From Bradyrhizobium sp. 164 (GTDB lineage: Bacteria; Pseudomonadota; Alphaproteobacteria; Rhizobiales; Xanthobacteraceae), in NCBI RefSeq assembly GCF_023073715.1, contig NZ_JADPKA010000063.1, positions 49,773 to 113,772 of the forward strand: DNA of 64,000 bases, read 5' to 3'. The translations under genes and the position numbers were made by a program. Under the pieces are notes generated by a model that worked only from the letters and a program-made list of their open reading frames with translations, did no database searches and had not been told where the DNA came from. Of the stretch, positions 44,599 to 53,123 are shown in pieces (positions within the stretch are counted from its first letter, which is position 1; each line of letters opens with the position of its first letter).

Positions 44599-44895
44599 AT
44601 GCTTACGCTTTCCGGGGCGAAGTCCGCGGCAGCACTCGCTGCGCGTGGACGACACTTTCGACACGATTGGCCGCTGCTGGCCTTGGCGCTGGTCTTGGCC
44701 GCATTGGCGTTGTCCGGCTGCATGCCGGCAACGATACCCGTCGCCAGTGCGGACCCTGCCGATCCCGCGGCCAAGGTCGCGTCTGTCGGCTATCGGTCGA
44801 CGATTGCGCCCTACACGAGCCTGCGGCCTGCGGCGCCGGCCCCATGGCGCGGCCGCAACGACGCGGTCACACCGCAGCCAAAACAAGAACAGTAG
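44599..44895 (+). CDS. Small putative lipoprotein of copper operon
   Basis: A 98-residue protein. After an amphipathic N-terminus comes a hydrophobic segment ending in the lipobox LALSGC, so the mature protein would be lipid-anchored in the outer or inner membrane. The rest is Pro/Ala-rich with no His cluster. CAGGGATGA precedes the ATG. It lies between the His-rich protein and the TolC-like gene, nine bases from the latter; no family recognised. Confidence 0.62.
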   Translation: MLTLSGAKSAAALAARGRHFRHDWPLLALALVLAALALSGCMPATIPVASADPADPAAKVASVGYRSTIAPYTSLRPAAPAPWRGRNDAVTPQPKQEQ

Positions 44896-44904
44896 GAGCG
44901 CGCC

Positions 44905-46344
44905 ATGATACATCATCTCGCGCGCCCCCTGCTCGCTCTCGCCGCGCTCGGCCTTTGCGCGGCCGGTCTTGCCGGCTGTGCTGCGTTCTCGCCCGACAGC
45001 GGCATGACGACAGTCTCGGAGCTGACGAATCAGAGCATCAACAAGGACGTCGCCTTCGTGCGAACAACCGAGGGCGCCGGCGCGGTTGACGGGCGCGTGC
45101 GCCAATTGCTGTCGCGGACATTGACCGCAGATGCTGCCGTGCAGATTGCGCTGCTCAACAACAAGGGATTGCAAGCGGCCTATAACGAGCTGGCGCTCGC
45201 CGAGACCGATCTGGTCGAGCAGAGCCTGCCGCCCAATCCCGTGTTTTCGATCTCGCGGATCTCAGGCAATGGCGCCAGCGAGATCGAGCGCCAGGTAGTC
45301 GGCGATATCCTTGCGCTCGCCACCCTGCCGTTCCGCTCCGACATCGCGCGCGACCGCTTTCGCCAGGCCCAGTTGCGCGCCGCACTGGCAACGCTGCGGC
45401 TCGCCGCCGACGTCCGCAGCGCTTATTGGCGCGCCGTTGCCGGCAACGAGATGGTGGTGCTGCTGACCGACGCGAAAGCGACGGCGGAATCGACCGCACA
45501 GCTCGCGGTCAAGCTCGGTGAGACCGGCTCACTCAACAAGCTCGACCAAGCACGCGAGCAGGTGTTTTACGCCGAGACCACCGCCGACCTCGCCACTGCA
45601 CGGCAAACGACGGCAAGCGCCCGCGAAAGGCTCGCGCGCCTGATGGGGCTGTGGGACGGCGGCCTCGACTTCCGCCTGCCCAACCAATTACCGCCGCTGC
45701 CGCGACGCCCGCACGCGTTGCCCACGATCGAAGCCGACGCGGTCGCACATCGCATCGACTTACAGATCGCGCGGCTGGAGCTGACAGCGCTGGCGAAGTC
45801 GCTGAACCTCACCGAGGCGACGCGCTTCGTCACCCTGCTCGATCTCGCCGGCATCTCCCGCCGCACCCGGGATCCGGAAGGCCCCCCGTTTCGCGAGCGC
45901 GGCTTCGACGTGCAGTTCCAGATTCCGCTCTTCGACGGCGCCGAGGTGCGCGTGCGGCAGGCGGCGGAGATCTACAACTTCGCCTTCAACCGCCTCACCG
46001 AGCGCGCCGTCAATGTGCGTTCGGAAGCACGCGACGCTTATCGCATCTATCGTTCCAGCTACGACATCGCCAGCCACTACCAGCGCGAGATCGTCCCTTT
46101 GCGAAAAATCATCACCGAGGAGATGCAGCTGCGCTTCTCCAGTATGCAGGTCGACATATTTGCGCTGCTCACCGAGGCACGGCAGCGCCTCGCGTCGCTG
46201 CGCGGCGCCATCGACGCCAAGCAACGATTCTTCCTCGCGCAGTCCGGCTTGCAGACCGCCGTCAATGGCGGCGGCTCCCCTGCAGCCGGCAGCGACAATC
46301 CAACCACCATCGCCGCGGCAGCGCCTGCCGATGGCGGCCACTGA
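44905..46344 (+). CDS. TolC-like outer membrane efflux lipoprotein
   Basis: A 479-residue outer membrane factor of the TolC/CusC group. It starts with a lipoprotein signal (lipobox LAGC near residue 25), followed by two long helical repeats typical of TolC barrels: ADAAVQIALLNNKGLQAAYNE and LAETDLVEQSLPPNPVFSI early, and VQFQIPLFDGAEVRVRQAAE in the second repeat. It would form the outer membrane duct for a metal efflux system, though no inner-membrane RND pump is encoded in this operon. GGAGCGCGCC precedes the ATG. Confidence 0.9.
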   Translation: MIHHLARPLLALAALGLCAAGLAGCAAFSPDSGMTTVSELTNQSINKDVAFVRTTEGAGAVDGRVRQLLSRTLTADAAVQIALLNNKGLQAAYNELALAETDLVEQSLPPNPVFSISRISGNGASEIERQVVGDILALATLPFRSDIARDRFRQAQLRAALATLRLAADVRSAYWRAVAGNEMVVLLTDAKATAESTAQLAVKLGETGSLNKLDQAREQVFYAETTADLATARQTTASARERLARLMGLWDGGLDFRLPNQLPPLPRRPHALPTIEADAVAHRIDLQIARLELTALAKSLNLTEATRFVTLLDLAGISRRTRDPEGPPFRERGFDVQFQIPLFDGAEVRVRQAAEIYNFAFNRLTERAVNVRSEARDAYRIYRSSYDIASHYQREIVPLRKIITEEMQLRFSSMQVDIFALLTEARQRLASLRGAIDAKQRFFLAQSGLQTAVNGGGSPAAGSDNPTTIAAAAPADGGH

Positions 46345-46357
46345 GATGGAGGCCAGC

Positions 46358-47692
46358 ATGTTTTCCCGCCGAGGATTTTTGGGCACTGCCGCGCTCGTCA
46401 GCGCCTCCGCGATTCAGGGCCGCGTCCAGGCCGCTTCGATTCCGGAGGCTGCGCATATGGACAAGGTGGTGATGCAGCCGCCGCTGCATCCGATCAGCGG
46501 CCCGGACTATCGTCCCGTGGTCACGCTGAACGGCTGGTCGCTGCCGTTCCGCATGAACGGCGATTGGAAGGAATTCCATCTCGTCGCCGAGCCCGTGGTG
46601 CGCGAATTCGCCGAAGGCATGAAGGTGAATTTGTGGGGCTATAACGGCCAGTCGCCGGGCCCGACCATCGAGGCCGTCGAGGGCGACAAGCTCCGCATCT
46701 TCGTCACCAACAAGCTGCCCGAATACACCACGGTGCACTGGCACGGCATGATCATTCCCAGCGGCATGGATGGTGTCGGCGGGCTGAACCAGCCGCATAT
46801 CCAGCCGGGAAAAACCTTCGTCTATGAGTTCGAGATGAAGAAGAGCGGAACCTTCATGTATCACCCGCATTCCGACGAAATGGTGCAGATGGCGATGGGC
46901 ATGATGGGCATGGTCGTCGTGCATCCGCGCGATTCGAGCTTCCGGCCCGTGGACCGCGATTTCGTCTTCGTGATGAGCACCTATCGCGTCGATCCCGGCA
47001 CCTACCTGCCGCAGGTCAACGAGATGACCGACTTCAACATGTGGACCTGGAACGCGCGGGTGTTTCCCGGCATTGATCCGCTGCCGGTCAGGCTCGGCGA
47101 CAAGGTGCGCGTGCGCATCGGCAATCTCAGCATGACCAATCATCCGATCCATCTGCACGGCCACAGCTTTGCCGTGACCTGCACCGACGGCGGCTGGATT
47201 CCCGAGAGCGCGCAATATCCGGAGACGACGACGGACGTACCGGTCGGCGCGGTGCGCGTGTTCGACGTGCTCGCGGACAATCCCGGCGATTGGGCGTTCC
47301 ATTGCCACAAGTCGCACCACACCATGAATGCGATGGGCCATGACGTGCGCAACCTGATCGGCGTATCGCGCAAGGATCTCGCCAAGGCCGTCGGCAAGCT
47401 CGCGCCCGACAGCATGGCGATGGGCTCGACCGGCATGGCGATGGGCAACATGGAGATGCCCGCGCCCGACAACACGCTGCCGATGATGACCGGTACCGGC
47501 CAGTTCGGGCCGATTGAGATGGGCGGAATGTTCACGGTGATGAAGATTCGCGAGGAGCTCGCACGCGACGACTATCGCGATCCCGGCCCCTACCAATTCC
47601 CGAAAGGTACCGTCGCCTATGAGGTCACGCCGCCGGCCGCAGAGCCGGCACGACAAAAATCAGGCAGTCCGCCAATGAAGCACAAGATGTGA
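46358..47692 (+). CDS. Tat-exported multicopper oxidase (CopA/CumA-like)
   Basis: A 444-residue multicopper oxidase. It begins with a twin-arginine signal (MFSRRGFLGTAALVSASA). Copper-ligand motifs are in order: TTVHWHGMIIPSGMDG, FMYHPHSDEM, HPIHLHGHSF and the type 1 site WAFHCHKSHHTMNAMGH with Cys, His and Met. A Met-rich tail (MAMGSTGMAMGNMEMP) probably binds Cu(I). It oxidises Cu(I) to the less toxic Cu(II) in the periplasm in relatives. The ATG at 46358 has GGAGG at proper spacing; an ATG at 46346 is in frame upstream. Confidence 0.92.
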   Translation: MFSRRGFLGTAALVSASAIQGRVQAASIPEAAHMDKVVMQPPLHPISGPDYRPVVTLNGWSLPFRMNGDWKEFHLVAEPVVREFAEGMKVNLWGYNGQSPGPTIEAVEGDKLRIFVTNKLPEYTTVHWHGMIIPSGMDGVGGLNQPHIQPGKTFVYEFEMKKSGTFMYHPHSDEMVQMAMGMMGMVVVHPRDSSFRPVDRDFVFVMSTYRVDPGTYLPQVNEMTDFNMWTWNARVFPGIDPLPVRLGDKVRVRIGNLSMTNHPIHLHGHSFAVTCTDGGWIPESAQYPETTTDVPVGAVRVFDVLADNPGDWAFHCHKSHHTMNAMGHDVRNLIGVSRKDLAKAVGKLAPDSMAMGSTGMAMGNMEMPAPDNTLPMMTGTGQFGPIEMGGMFTVMKIREELARDDYRDPGPYQFPKGTVAYEVTPPAAEPARQKSGSPPMKHKM

Positions 47693-47723
47693 GCGTTCGA
47701 TGAATCACCAACTGGAGACGACG

Positions 47724-48179
47724 ATGAAGAAAACGATCAGGCTCGCCCTGGCGCTGACCGCGCTCTCGGCCGCGCCGGCTCTTGCCCACGACAAGCACGG
47801 GCACGGGGCCTTTTCGGCCGGCGAGCCCGGCAATCCCAACAAGCCCGCGCGCACCATCGAGATTCTGATGAACGAGATGGACTACACACCCGCCAGGATC
47901 GAGGTCAAACGGGGCGAGCAGATTCGCTTCGTCCTGCGCAACGTCGGCAAGGAGGACCATGAATTCCTGCTCGCGACCACCAAGGAGAATCTCGCCCATG
48001 CGGTGGAGATGAAGAAGCATCCGCACATGCAGCACGACGATCCGAACGGGGTGCGTCTCGCCCCGAACAAGACGGCCGAGATCCTCTGGAAGTTCAGCAA
48101 GGCCGGCACGTTCGAATTTTCCTGTCTGATTCCCGACCACCGCGACTACGGCATGGTCGGCCACGTCACCGTGAAGTAA
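47724..48179 (+). CDS. Periplasmic cupredoxin-like copper protein
   Basis: A 151-residue exported blue-copper-like protein. A Sec signal (MKKTIRLALALTALSAAPALA) is followed by a His-containing region (HDKHGHGAF) and a cupredoxin fold with the copper ligands His (GKEDHEFLL), Cys, His and Met (FEFSCLIPDHRDYGM). Long Met/His segment HAVEMKKHPHMQHDD suggests additional copper binding. GGAGACGACG precedes the ATG. It probably donates or accepts electrons from the oxidase encoded just upstream. Confidence 0.9.
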   Translation: MKKTIRLALALTALSAAPALAHDKHGHGAFSAGEPGNPNKPARTIEILMNEMDYTPARIEVKRGEQIRFVLRNVGKEDHEFLLATTKENLAHAVEMKKHPHMQHDDPNGVRLAPNKTAEILWKFSKAGTFEFSCLIPDHRDYGMVGHVTVK

Positions 48180-48196
48180 CGAAAAGGGAGACTGCC

Positions 48197-48496
48197 ATGA
48201 ACCGCATCATCCGTATCACTGCTGCGCTGGCGCTGACGTTAGGCGGTGCCACTGGAGCCCTGGCGGCCGGCGCTTCGATCAGCGGCGAGGTCAAGAAGAT
48301 CGACGAGGGCGCCGGCAAGATCACGCTCAAGCACGGCCCCGCGAAAAGCCTCGGCATGGAGGAACCCATGACCATGGTCTACCGCGTCAAAGATCCCGCG
48401 ATGCTGAAGCAGGTGAAGGTCGGCGACAAGGTGACCTTCGAGGCCGAGGAGGCCGCCTCGGGTTACTCGGTGACCAAGATGGAGAAGTGGAAGTAG
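48197..48496 (+). CDS. CusF-like periplasmic copper-binding protein
   Basis: A 99-residue protein with a Sec signal (NRIIRITAALALTLGGATGA) and a single OB-fold of the CusF/CopK type: ISGEVKKIDEGAGKITLKHG, then LGMEEPMTMVYRVKDP and VGDKVTFEAE. The His of LKHG and the Met residues near 55-60 correspond to the Cu(I)/Ag(I) ligands of CusF. AAAAGGGAG precedes the ATG at 48197. It closes the copper operon. Confidence 0.9.
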   Translation: MNRIIRITAALALTLGGATGALAAGASISGEVKKIDEGAGKITLKHGPAKSLGMEEPMTMVYRVKDPAMLKQVKVGDKVTFEAEEAASGYSVTKMEKWK

Positions 48497-48513
48497 GGGC
48501 GGCTTTCTCTCTG

Positions 48514-48597
48514 CGTCATTCCGGGAGCGGCTCGAAGAGCCGAACCCGGAATCCCGAGAATTCCGGGTTCGATGCTCCGCATCGCCCCGCAAATGAC
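48514..48597. repeat. Palindromic intergenic repeat after copper operon
   Basis: A GAACCCGGAAT/ATTCCGGGTTC inverted repeat (48542-48570) within a longer element beginning CGTCATTCCGGGAGCGGCTC, a common repeat type in this group. It probably terminates the copper operon. Confidence 0.7.
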
Positions 48598-48635
48598 TCC
48601 CAAAAACCCCTCGCCTCGCTCTTCCGCACCCTCCG

Positions 48636-48654
48636 TTAACACTTTGCTAACCAT
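48636..48654. promoter_or_regulatory. CtrA-binding box upstream of flhA
   Basis: TTAA, seven bases, CTAACCAT. It matches the CtrA consensus TTAA-N7-TTAA with one change, plus the CCAT extension often seen at CtrA sites. It lies 165 bases upstream of the flhA start and fits activation of this class II flagellar gene by CtrA. Confidence 0.6.
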
Positions 48655-48818
48655 ACACCGGGCAAAAATTGCCGGGTGAAGTCGAGTGTCGTCAGCCGCG
48701 TAGAACGGGAGCCCCCGTGGACGCCAGTGCGGTGCCTCACTTTCGGAACGGCGGCCCCTCGGCCGCTGCGCAGACGTTTGGGGCGCGCGGACGGCAGTCG
48801 CGCGGGGAGGCAGCTACC

Positions 48819-50960
48819 ATGGTCGATGTCACCGCGGGACAAGGCGTAGGCGGGGCAAGGCCCGGGATCCCCTCCGTCTCCGAAATCGTCAACGTCCTCA
48901 AGCGCGGCGATATCGCGCTGGCGCTCGGCATCCTCACCATCCTGGTGGTGCTGATCCTCCCCCTGCCCGCGATCGTGCTGGACCTGTTCCTGGCGATCTC
49001 GATCACGCTCTCGATCCTGATCCTGATGACGTCGCTGTTCATCCAGGCGCCGCTGGAATTCTCCGCCTTCCCGACCATCCTGCTGATCTCGACCATGCTG
49101 CGCCTGTCGCTCAACATGGCCTCGACCCGGCTGATCCTGTCGCACGGGCACGAGGGCACGGCTGCCGCCGGTCACGTCATCGAGGCCTTCGGCAGCTTCG
49201 TGATGGGCGGCAATTTCGTCATCGGCATCATCGTCTTCGCCATCCTGATCATCGTCAACTTCGTCGTCATCACCAAGGGTTCGGGCCGCATCGCGGAGGT
49301 CGCCGCCCGCTTCCACCTCGACGCCATGCCCGGCAAGCAGATGGCGATCGACGCCGACCTCTCCGCCGGCCTGATCGACGAGAAGGTCGCCAAGGAGCGA
49401 CGCAAGGAACTGGAGGATGAGAGCGGCTTCTTCGGTGCCATGGACGGCGCCTCCAAGTTCGTGCGCGGCGATGCCATCGCCGGCCTGCTGATCGTCTTCA
49501 TCAACGTGGTCGGCGGCATGATCATCGGCGTGGCGCAGCAGGGCATGTCATTCGCCGACGCCGGCCGCAGCTACACGCTCCTGACCGTTGGTGACGGCCT
49601 CGTCACCCAGGTGCCGGCGCTGATCGTCTCGACCGCGGCCGGCCTGCTTGTCTCCAAGGCCGGCGTCTCCGGCGCCGCCGACAAGGCGTTGATGAAGCAG
49701 TTCTCCGGCTATCCGCAGGCGCTGGCCATGTCCTCGGCGGTGATGCTGGTGCTAGCCGCGCTGCCGGGCATTCCGACCCTCCCCTTCCTCGCGCTCGGCG
49801 CCGGCGCCGGCGCGCTCGCCTGGCAGGCGCGCACCAACAAGAGGATCAGCATCAAGGCCGAGGAAGCCGCCAAGGCCGCGCCTGCTCCGGGCACGCCGGG
49901 TGCGCCGGGCGCGGCTGCGGCCGAAGAGCCGATCTCGGCTGCGCTCAAGATCGACGACCTCAAGATCGAGCTCGGCTATGCCCTGCTGCCGCTGGTCAAC
50001 GGCCCCGATGGCACCGACCGCCTCACCGAGCAGATTAAGGCGCTGCGCCGCTCGCTCGCGGTCGAGATGGGTTTCGTGATGCCGGCGGTGCGCATCCTCG
50101 ACAACGTCCAGCTCGAGGCCAACACTTACATCATCAAGATCAAGGAGGTCGACGCCGGCACCGGCAAGATCTGGCCGAACCAGTTCATGGTCATGGACCC
50201 CGGCGGCAGCCAGGTGCAGGTGCCCGGCATTCACACCACCGAGCCGACCTTCGGCCTGCCTGCGACCTGGGTGGACGCCAGCTTCAAGGAAGAGGCCTCG
50301 CTGAAGGGCTATACCGTGGTCGACGCCGCAACCGTGCTCTCGACCCACCTCACCGAGCTGCTCAAGGCCAACATGTCGGACCTGCTCTCTTATGGCGAGG
50401 TGCAGAAGCTGCTCAAGGAGCTGCCGAAGGAGCAGAGCGAGCTGGTCAAGGACATCGTGCCGGGACAGGTCACGGTCTCTGGCATCCAGCGCGTGCTGCA
50501 ACTCCTGCTGGCCGAGCGCATCTCGATCCGCGATCTCTCGACCATCCTCGAAGGCATCGCCGACTCGCTCGCCTTCTCACGCAATCCCGCGACCATGGTC
50601 GAGCATGTCCGCGCCCGGCTGGCGCGGCAGATCTGCGCGCAGAACACCTCCTACAACGGCTATTTGCCGCTGATCGCGCTGTCGGCACGCTGGGAACAGG
50701 CATTTGCCGAGTCGATCATCGGCCAGGGCGAAGAGCGCAGCCTTGCGATGCAGCCCTCGAAACTGTCGGAGTTCATGACCGCCGTGCGCGAGGCGTTCGA
50801 GCGCGCCGCCCGCGAAGGCGAGGCGCCGGTGCTGGTCACCTCTGCCGCAATTCGTCCCTTCGTCCGCTCCCTGGTGGAACGGTTCCGGGCACAGACGACC
50901 GTGCTGTCGCAGGCCGAAATCCACCCTAGAGCGAGGTTGAAAACAGTCGGAAGCATCTGA
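48819..50960 (+). CDS. flhA: Flagellar biosynthesis protein FlhA
   Basis: A 713-residue inner-membrane component of the flagellar type III export gate. The N-terminal half carries eight hydrophobic segments with ALGILTILVVLILPLPAIVLD and the FHIPEP signature region KGSGRIAEVAARFHLDAMPG, followed by DESGFFGAMDGASKFVRGDA. The C-terminal half is the cytoplasmic ring domain that docks export substrates. The ATG at 48819 follows GGGGAGGCAGC. In this window it is separated from fliI and ctrA by about 8 kb. A CtrA-like box lies upstream. Confidence 0.95.
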   Translation: MVDVTAGQGVGGARPGIPSVSEIVNVLKRGDIALALGILTILVVLILPLPAIVLDLFLAISITLSILILMTSLFIQAPLEFSAFPTILLISTMLRLSLNMASTRLILSHGHEGTAAAGHVIEAFGSFVMGGNFVIGIIVFAILIIVNFVVITKGSGRIAEVAARFHLDAMPGKQMAIDADLSAGLIDEKVAKERRKELEDESGFFGAMDGASKFVRGDAIAGLLIVFINVVGGMIIGVAQQGMSFADAGRSYTLLTVGDGLVTQVPALIVSTAAGLLVSKAGVSGAADKALMKQFSGYPQALAMSSAVMLVLAALPGIPTLPFLALGAGAGALAWQARTNKRISIKAEEAAKAAPAPGTPGAPGAAAAEEPISAALKIDDLKIELGYALLPLVNGPDGTDRLTEQIKALRRSLAVEMGFVMPAVRILDNVQLEANTYIIKIKEVDAGTGKIWPNQFMVMDPGGSQVQVPGIHTTEPTFGLPATWVDASFKEEASLKGYTVVDAATVLSTHLTELLKANMSDLLSYGEVQKLLKELPKEQSELVKDIVPGQVTVSGIQRVLQLLLAERISIRDLSTILEGIADSLAFSRNPATMVEHVRARLARQICAQNTSYNGYLPLIALSARWEQAFAESIIGQGEERSLAMQPSKLSEFMTAVREAFERAAREGEAPVLVTSAAIRPFVRSLVERFRAQTTVLSQAEIHPRARLKTVGSI

Positions 50961-51153
50961 TTTGGCTCAAGAAGCCGCGTGTTTTTTGGCCACATGCAAA
51001 TGGTTTTTGAGTTCTTGGCTGCTTGTGGCCCAAAAGCCGAAAAGGCGCCTCACAGGTAATTACATCGTTGAAATAATTATATAATCGCATGACGAACGAT
51101 CGCTTTTGATCGCGACCTTTCACGTCCTGTCACGCTCTTGTGATGGCCTCTTG

Positions 51154-51179
51154 GGAACGAATCCTCCCAATACTAGGTT
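51154..51179 (+). promoter_or_regulatory. Possible EcfG-type promoter before small membrane protein
   Basis: GGAAC, 17 bases, GGTT: one change from the GGAAC-N16/17-CGTT consensus, ending 75 bases before the small membrane protein gene. Weaker than the match at 29581-29605, so only tentative. Confidence 0.35.
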
Positions 51180-51253
51180 GTTGGGCACCGGAAGCATGAA
51201 CCTGCCTGAATGGGCTGGCGACTACTTCGGGTAGATGGCGGCAGGAGGCTTCC

Positions 51254-51454
51254 ATGAACCACTCGATCTACAGCGCAGACCGCGCGACCCATCTGAAGAT
51301 TGTGGTCGTGGCCCTCGTCGCAGGGATCGTGGTGGCCGGCCTCGGCATCACGGCACGCACGGGTTCGGATGAAGGCCTGACCCAGAGCGCCCGCGTCATC
51401 AAGGCCGGCCAGCCGGTCGTGATTACCAGTTCGAACGCGTCCCTCGTTCGCTAA
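51254..51454 (+). CDS. Small single-span membrane protein
   Basis: A 66-residue protein with one hydrophobic segment (LKIVVVALVAGIVVAGLGI) after a 15-residue cytoplasmic part, and a periplasmic tail rich in Thr, Ser and Val. GGAGG precedes the ATG. A clear terminator-like hairpin lies downstream. Similar short hypotheticals exist in Bradyrhizobium; function unknown. The AT-rich leader upstream and a possible EcfG-type promoter suggest stress regulation. Confidence 0.65.
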   Translation: MNHSIYSADRATHLKIVVVALVAGIVVAGLGITARTGSDEGLTQSARVIKAGQPVVITSSNASLVR

Positions 51455-51761
51455 GGAGACCTGACGAGTTTTGTGAATTCACGCGGCTCTTTACCAGCCC
51501 CCCAAAGTCGCCACGTGGATATGTAGACGACCCCAACCCCAAGTCGACTACAGAAAGCGCCCGCCCCCCACGGGCGCTTTCTCATGTCTGAGGTATGTTG
51601 CGGAAAATGAATTCGGCGCGGATGTAGCCAGCGATACCACGACGGTCACAATTGCGATTCCCCGCAAAGGCGGACAATCCAGTGCGCCGCGGACGGCTCG
51701 TTTTCCATTCCTTTTGGAATACTGGATCACCCCTTCGCGGACGATGACAGTGCGCTTGCGG
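51455..51761. other. Intergenic region with terminator
   Basis: About 300 bases between the small membrane protein gene and the convergent oxidoreductase gene. It contains the hairpin at 51552-51582; no gene is supported. Confidence 0.5.
51552..51582 (+). terminator. Terminator hairpin
   Basis: Arms AGAAAGCGCCCG and CGGGCGCTTTCT around a C-rich loop, followed by TTTCTC-like sequence. It lies 97 bases after the small membrane protein stop and is symmetrical enough to act on the convergent transcript too. Confidence 0.6.
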
Positions 51762-52979
51762 CTACCGCGCCCGGTACGTCGGCGGCGGCGTCTGCACCGT
51801 CGGCGCCGCGGCAGCGAAGAGCTCGTCCCTGCTGCCCGTGAGCGGCGGATAGATGCGCCTGCGGTTGATCGTCTCCTTGGTCACTTTCGCGGCCGCGCCG
51901 GTGGCGCGCACCTCACGATTCCAGCCTTCCGTGTAGAGCGCGCCCCAGGTGCCGAGATCGAGCACGGTCACGTACCAGTCGATCCGCAACGGCAGCATCG
52001 GCAGACCGGCGAGATCAGCCACCACGTTGTGACCGGCGAAGCGGCCCATGGGGCGCGCGAACTGGCAGGACATCACGGTCGGATGCAGCCCGTCGATCAC
52101 GCTCGAGGCAACGTCGCCGGCCGCGAACACACCGCCGACATCCGCAACCCGCATGAAAGGATCGACCAGGATGCGCCCGAGGCGATCGCGCGCGTCCGGA
52201 AAGCTCGCCGCCAAGGGGCTTGCACGGAGCCCGGCACACCAGATCACCGTCTGCGCCGAAATGAACTCGCCCGAACTCAGGCGCATGCCGGCAGCCTCGA
52301 CCGAGACGACGCGCACACCAAGCCGCATCTCGACATCGAGCGAGGCCAAGGCCGTCTCGATCACGGGACGCGCCTGCGCGCCGATGGTGGCGCCGACCGC
52401 TGGATTGGGATCGACGAGGACGATGCGGCGGCTGCCGCTGATGCCCGCACGCGTCAGCCTCGCGGGCATCTCGGCCGCGACCTCGATGCCGGTGAAGCCG
52501 GCGCCGACCACTACCACCGTCGAACGCCCCGGCGCCGGCACGCTGCGTCCAAGCGAGACGAGATGATCCTCGAGGCGGAGCGCCGCGGCATAGGTATCGA
52601 CGTCGAAAGGGTGCTCGGCAAGGCCTGGAATGTCGGGACGCATCACCTCGCTGCCGAGCGCCAGCACGAGGCGGTCATAGTCCAACCTCTCCTCACCGCC
52701 GCTCGTGACCAGCGAGATTTCACGTCGTGTCGGATCGATGGCTTCAACTTCGCCGATGCCGTGGCTGACGCCGATCGGATCGAGCAGTTGCGGCAGCGGT
52801 AGCGCGACCTCGCCGAGGTCGGCCTCGTAATTGCGGACGCGGATGTTGTGATAGGGATTGCGGTCGACGAGACGGATATCGATGTCGCTGTTCGCGCCGA
52901 TCTCGTCGCGCTTGCGCGCAGCGCCGATGGCCGCCCACAGGCCTGCAAACCCGGCGCCGAGCACGACGATACGCGCCAT
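51762..52979 (-). CDS. NADH dehydrogenase type 2-like FAD oxidoreductase
   Basis: A 405-residue pyridine-nucleotide-disulfide oxidoreductase of the NDH-2/Ndh family. The N-terminal FAD motif is MARIVVLGAGFAGLWAAIGA and the NAD(P)H motif STVVVVGAGFTGIEVAAEM; the C-terminal FAD contact is GVFAAGDVAS. No disulfide Cys pair is present, so it is a one-step dehydrogenase that passes electrons to quinone or another acceptor. An AraC-type regulator gene lies upstream on the same strand and may control it. Confidence 0.87.
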   Translation of the reverse strand: MARIVVLGAGFAGLWAAIGAARKRDEIGANSDIDIRLVDRNPYHNIRVRNYEADLGEVALPLPQLLDPIGVSHGIGEVEAIDPTRREISLVTSGGEERLDYDRLVLALGSEVMRPDIPGLAEHPFDVDTYAAALRLEDHLVSLGRSVPAPGRSTVVVVGAGFTGIEVAAEMPARLTRAGISGSRRIVLVDPNPAVGATIGAQARPVIETALASLDVEMRLGVRVVSVEAAGMRLSSGEFISAQTVIWCAGLRASPLAASFPDARDRLGRILVDPFMRVADVGGVFAAGDVASSVIDGLHPTVMSCQFARPMGRFAGHNVVADLAGLPMLPLRIDWYVTVLDLGTWGALYTEGWNREVRATGAAAKVTKETINRRRIYPPLTGSRDELFAAAAPTVQTPPPTYRAR

Positions 52980-53123
52980 GTCCGCCTACTGCGCTTTCCC
53001 AACGGCCGATACGAGCGACCGACATGCGGATCGAGCGATCCGCCGCAGCCAGATATAGCGCATTCGGCCGCCTTGACCAACTGCGGCAGCATTGACGCGC
53101 CGGACAAGATTAGACCGGCCGGA

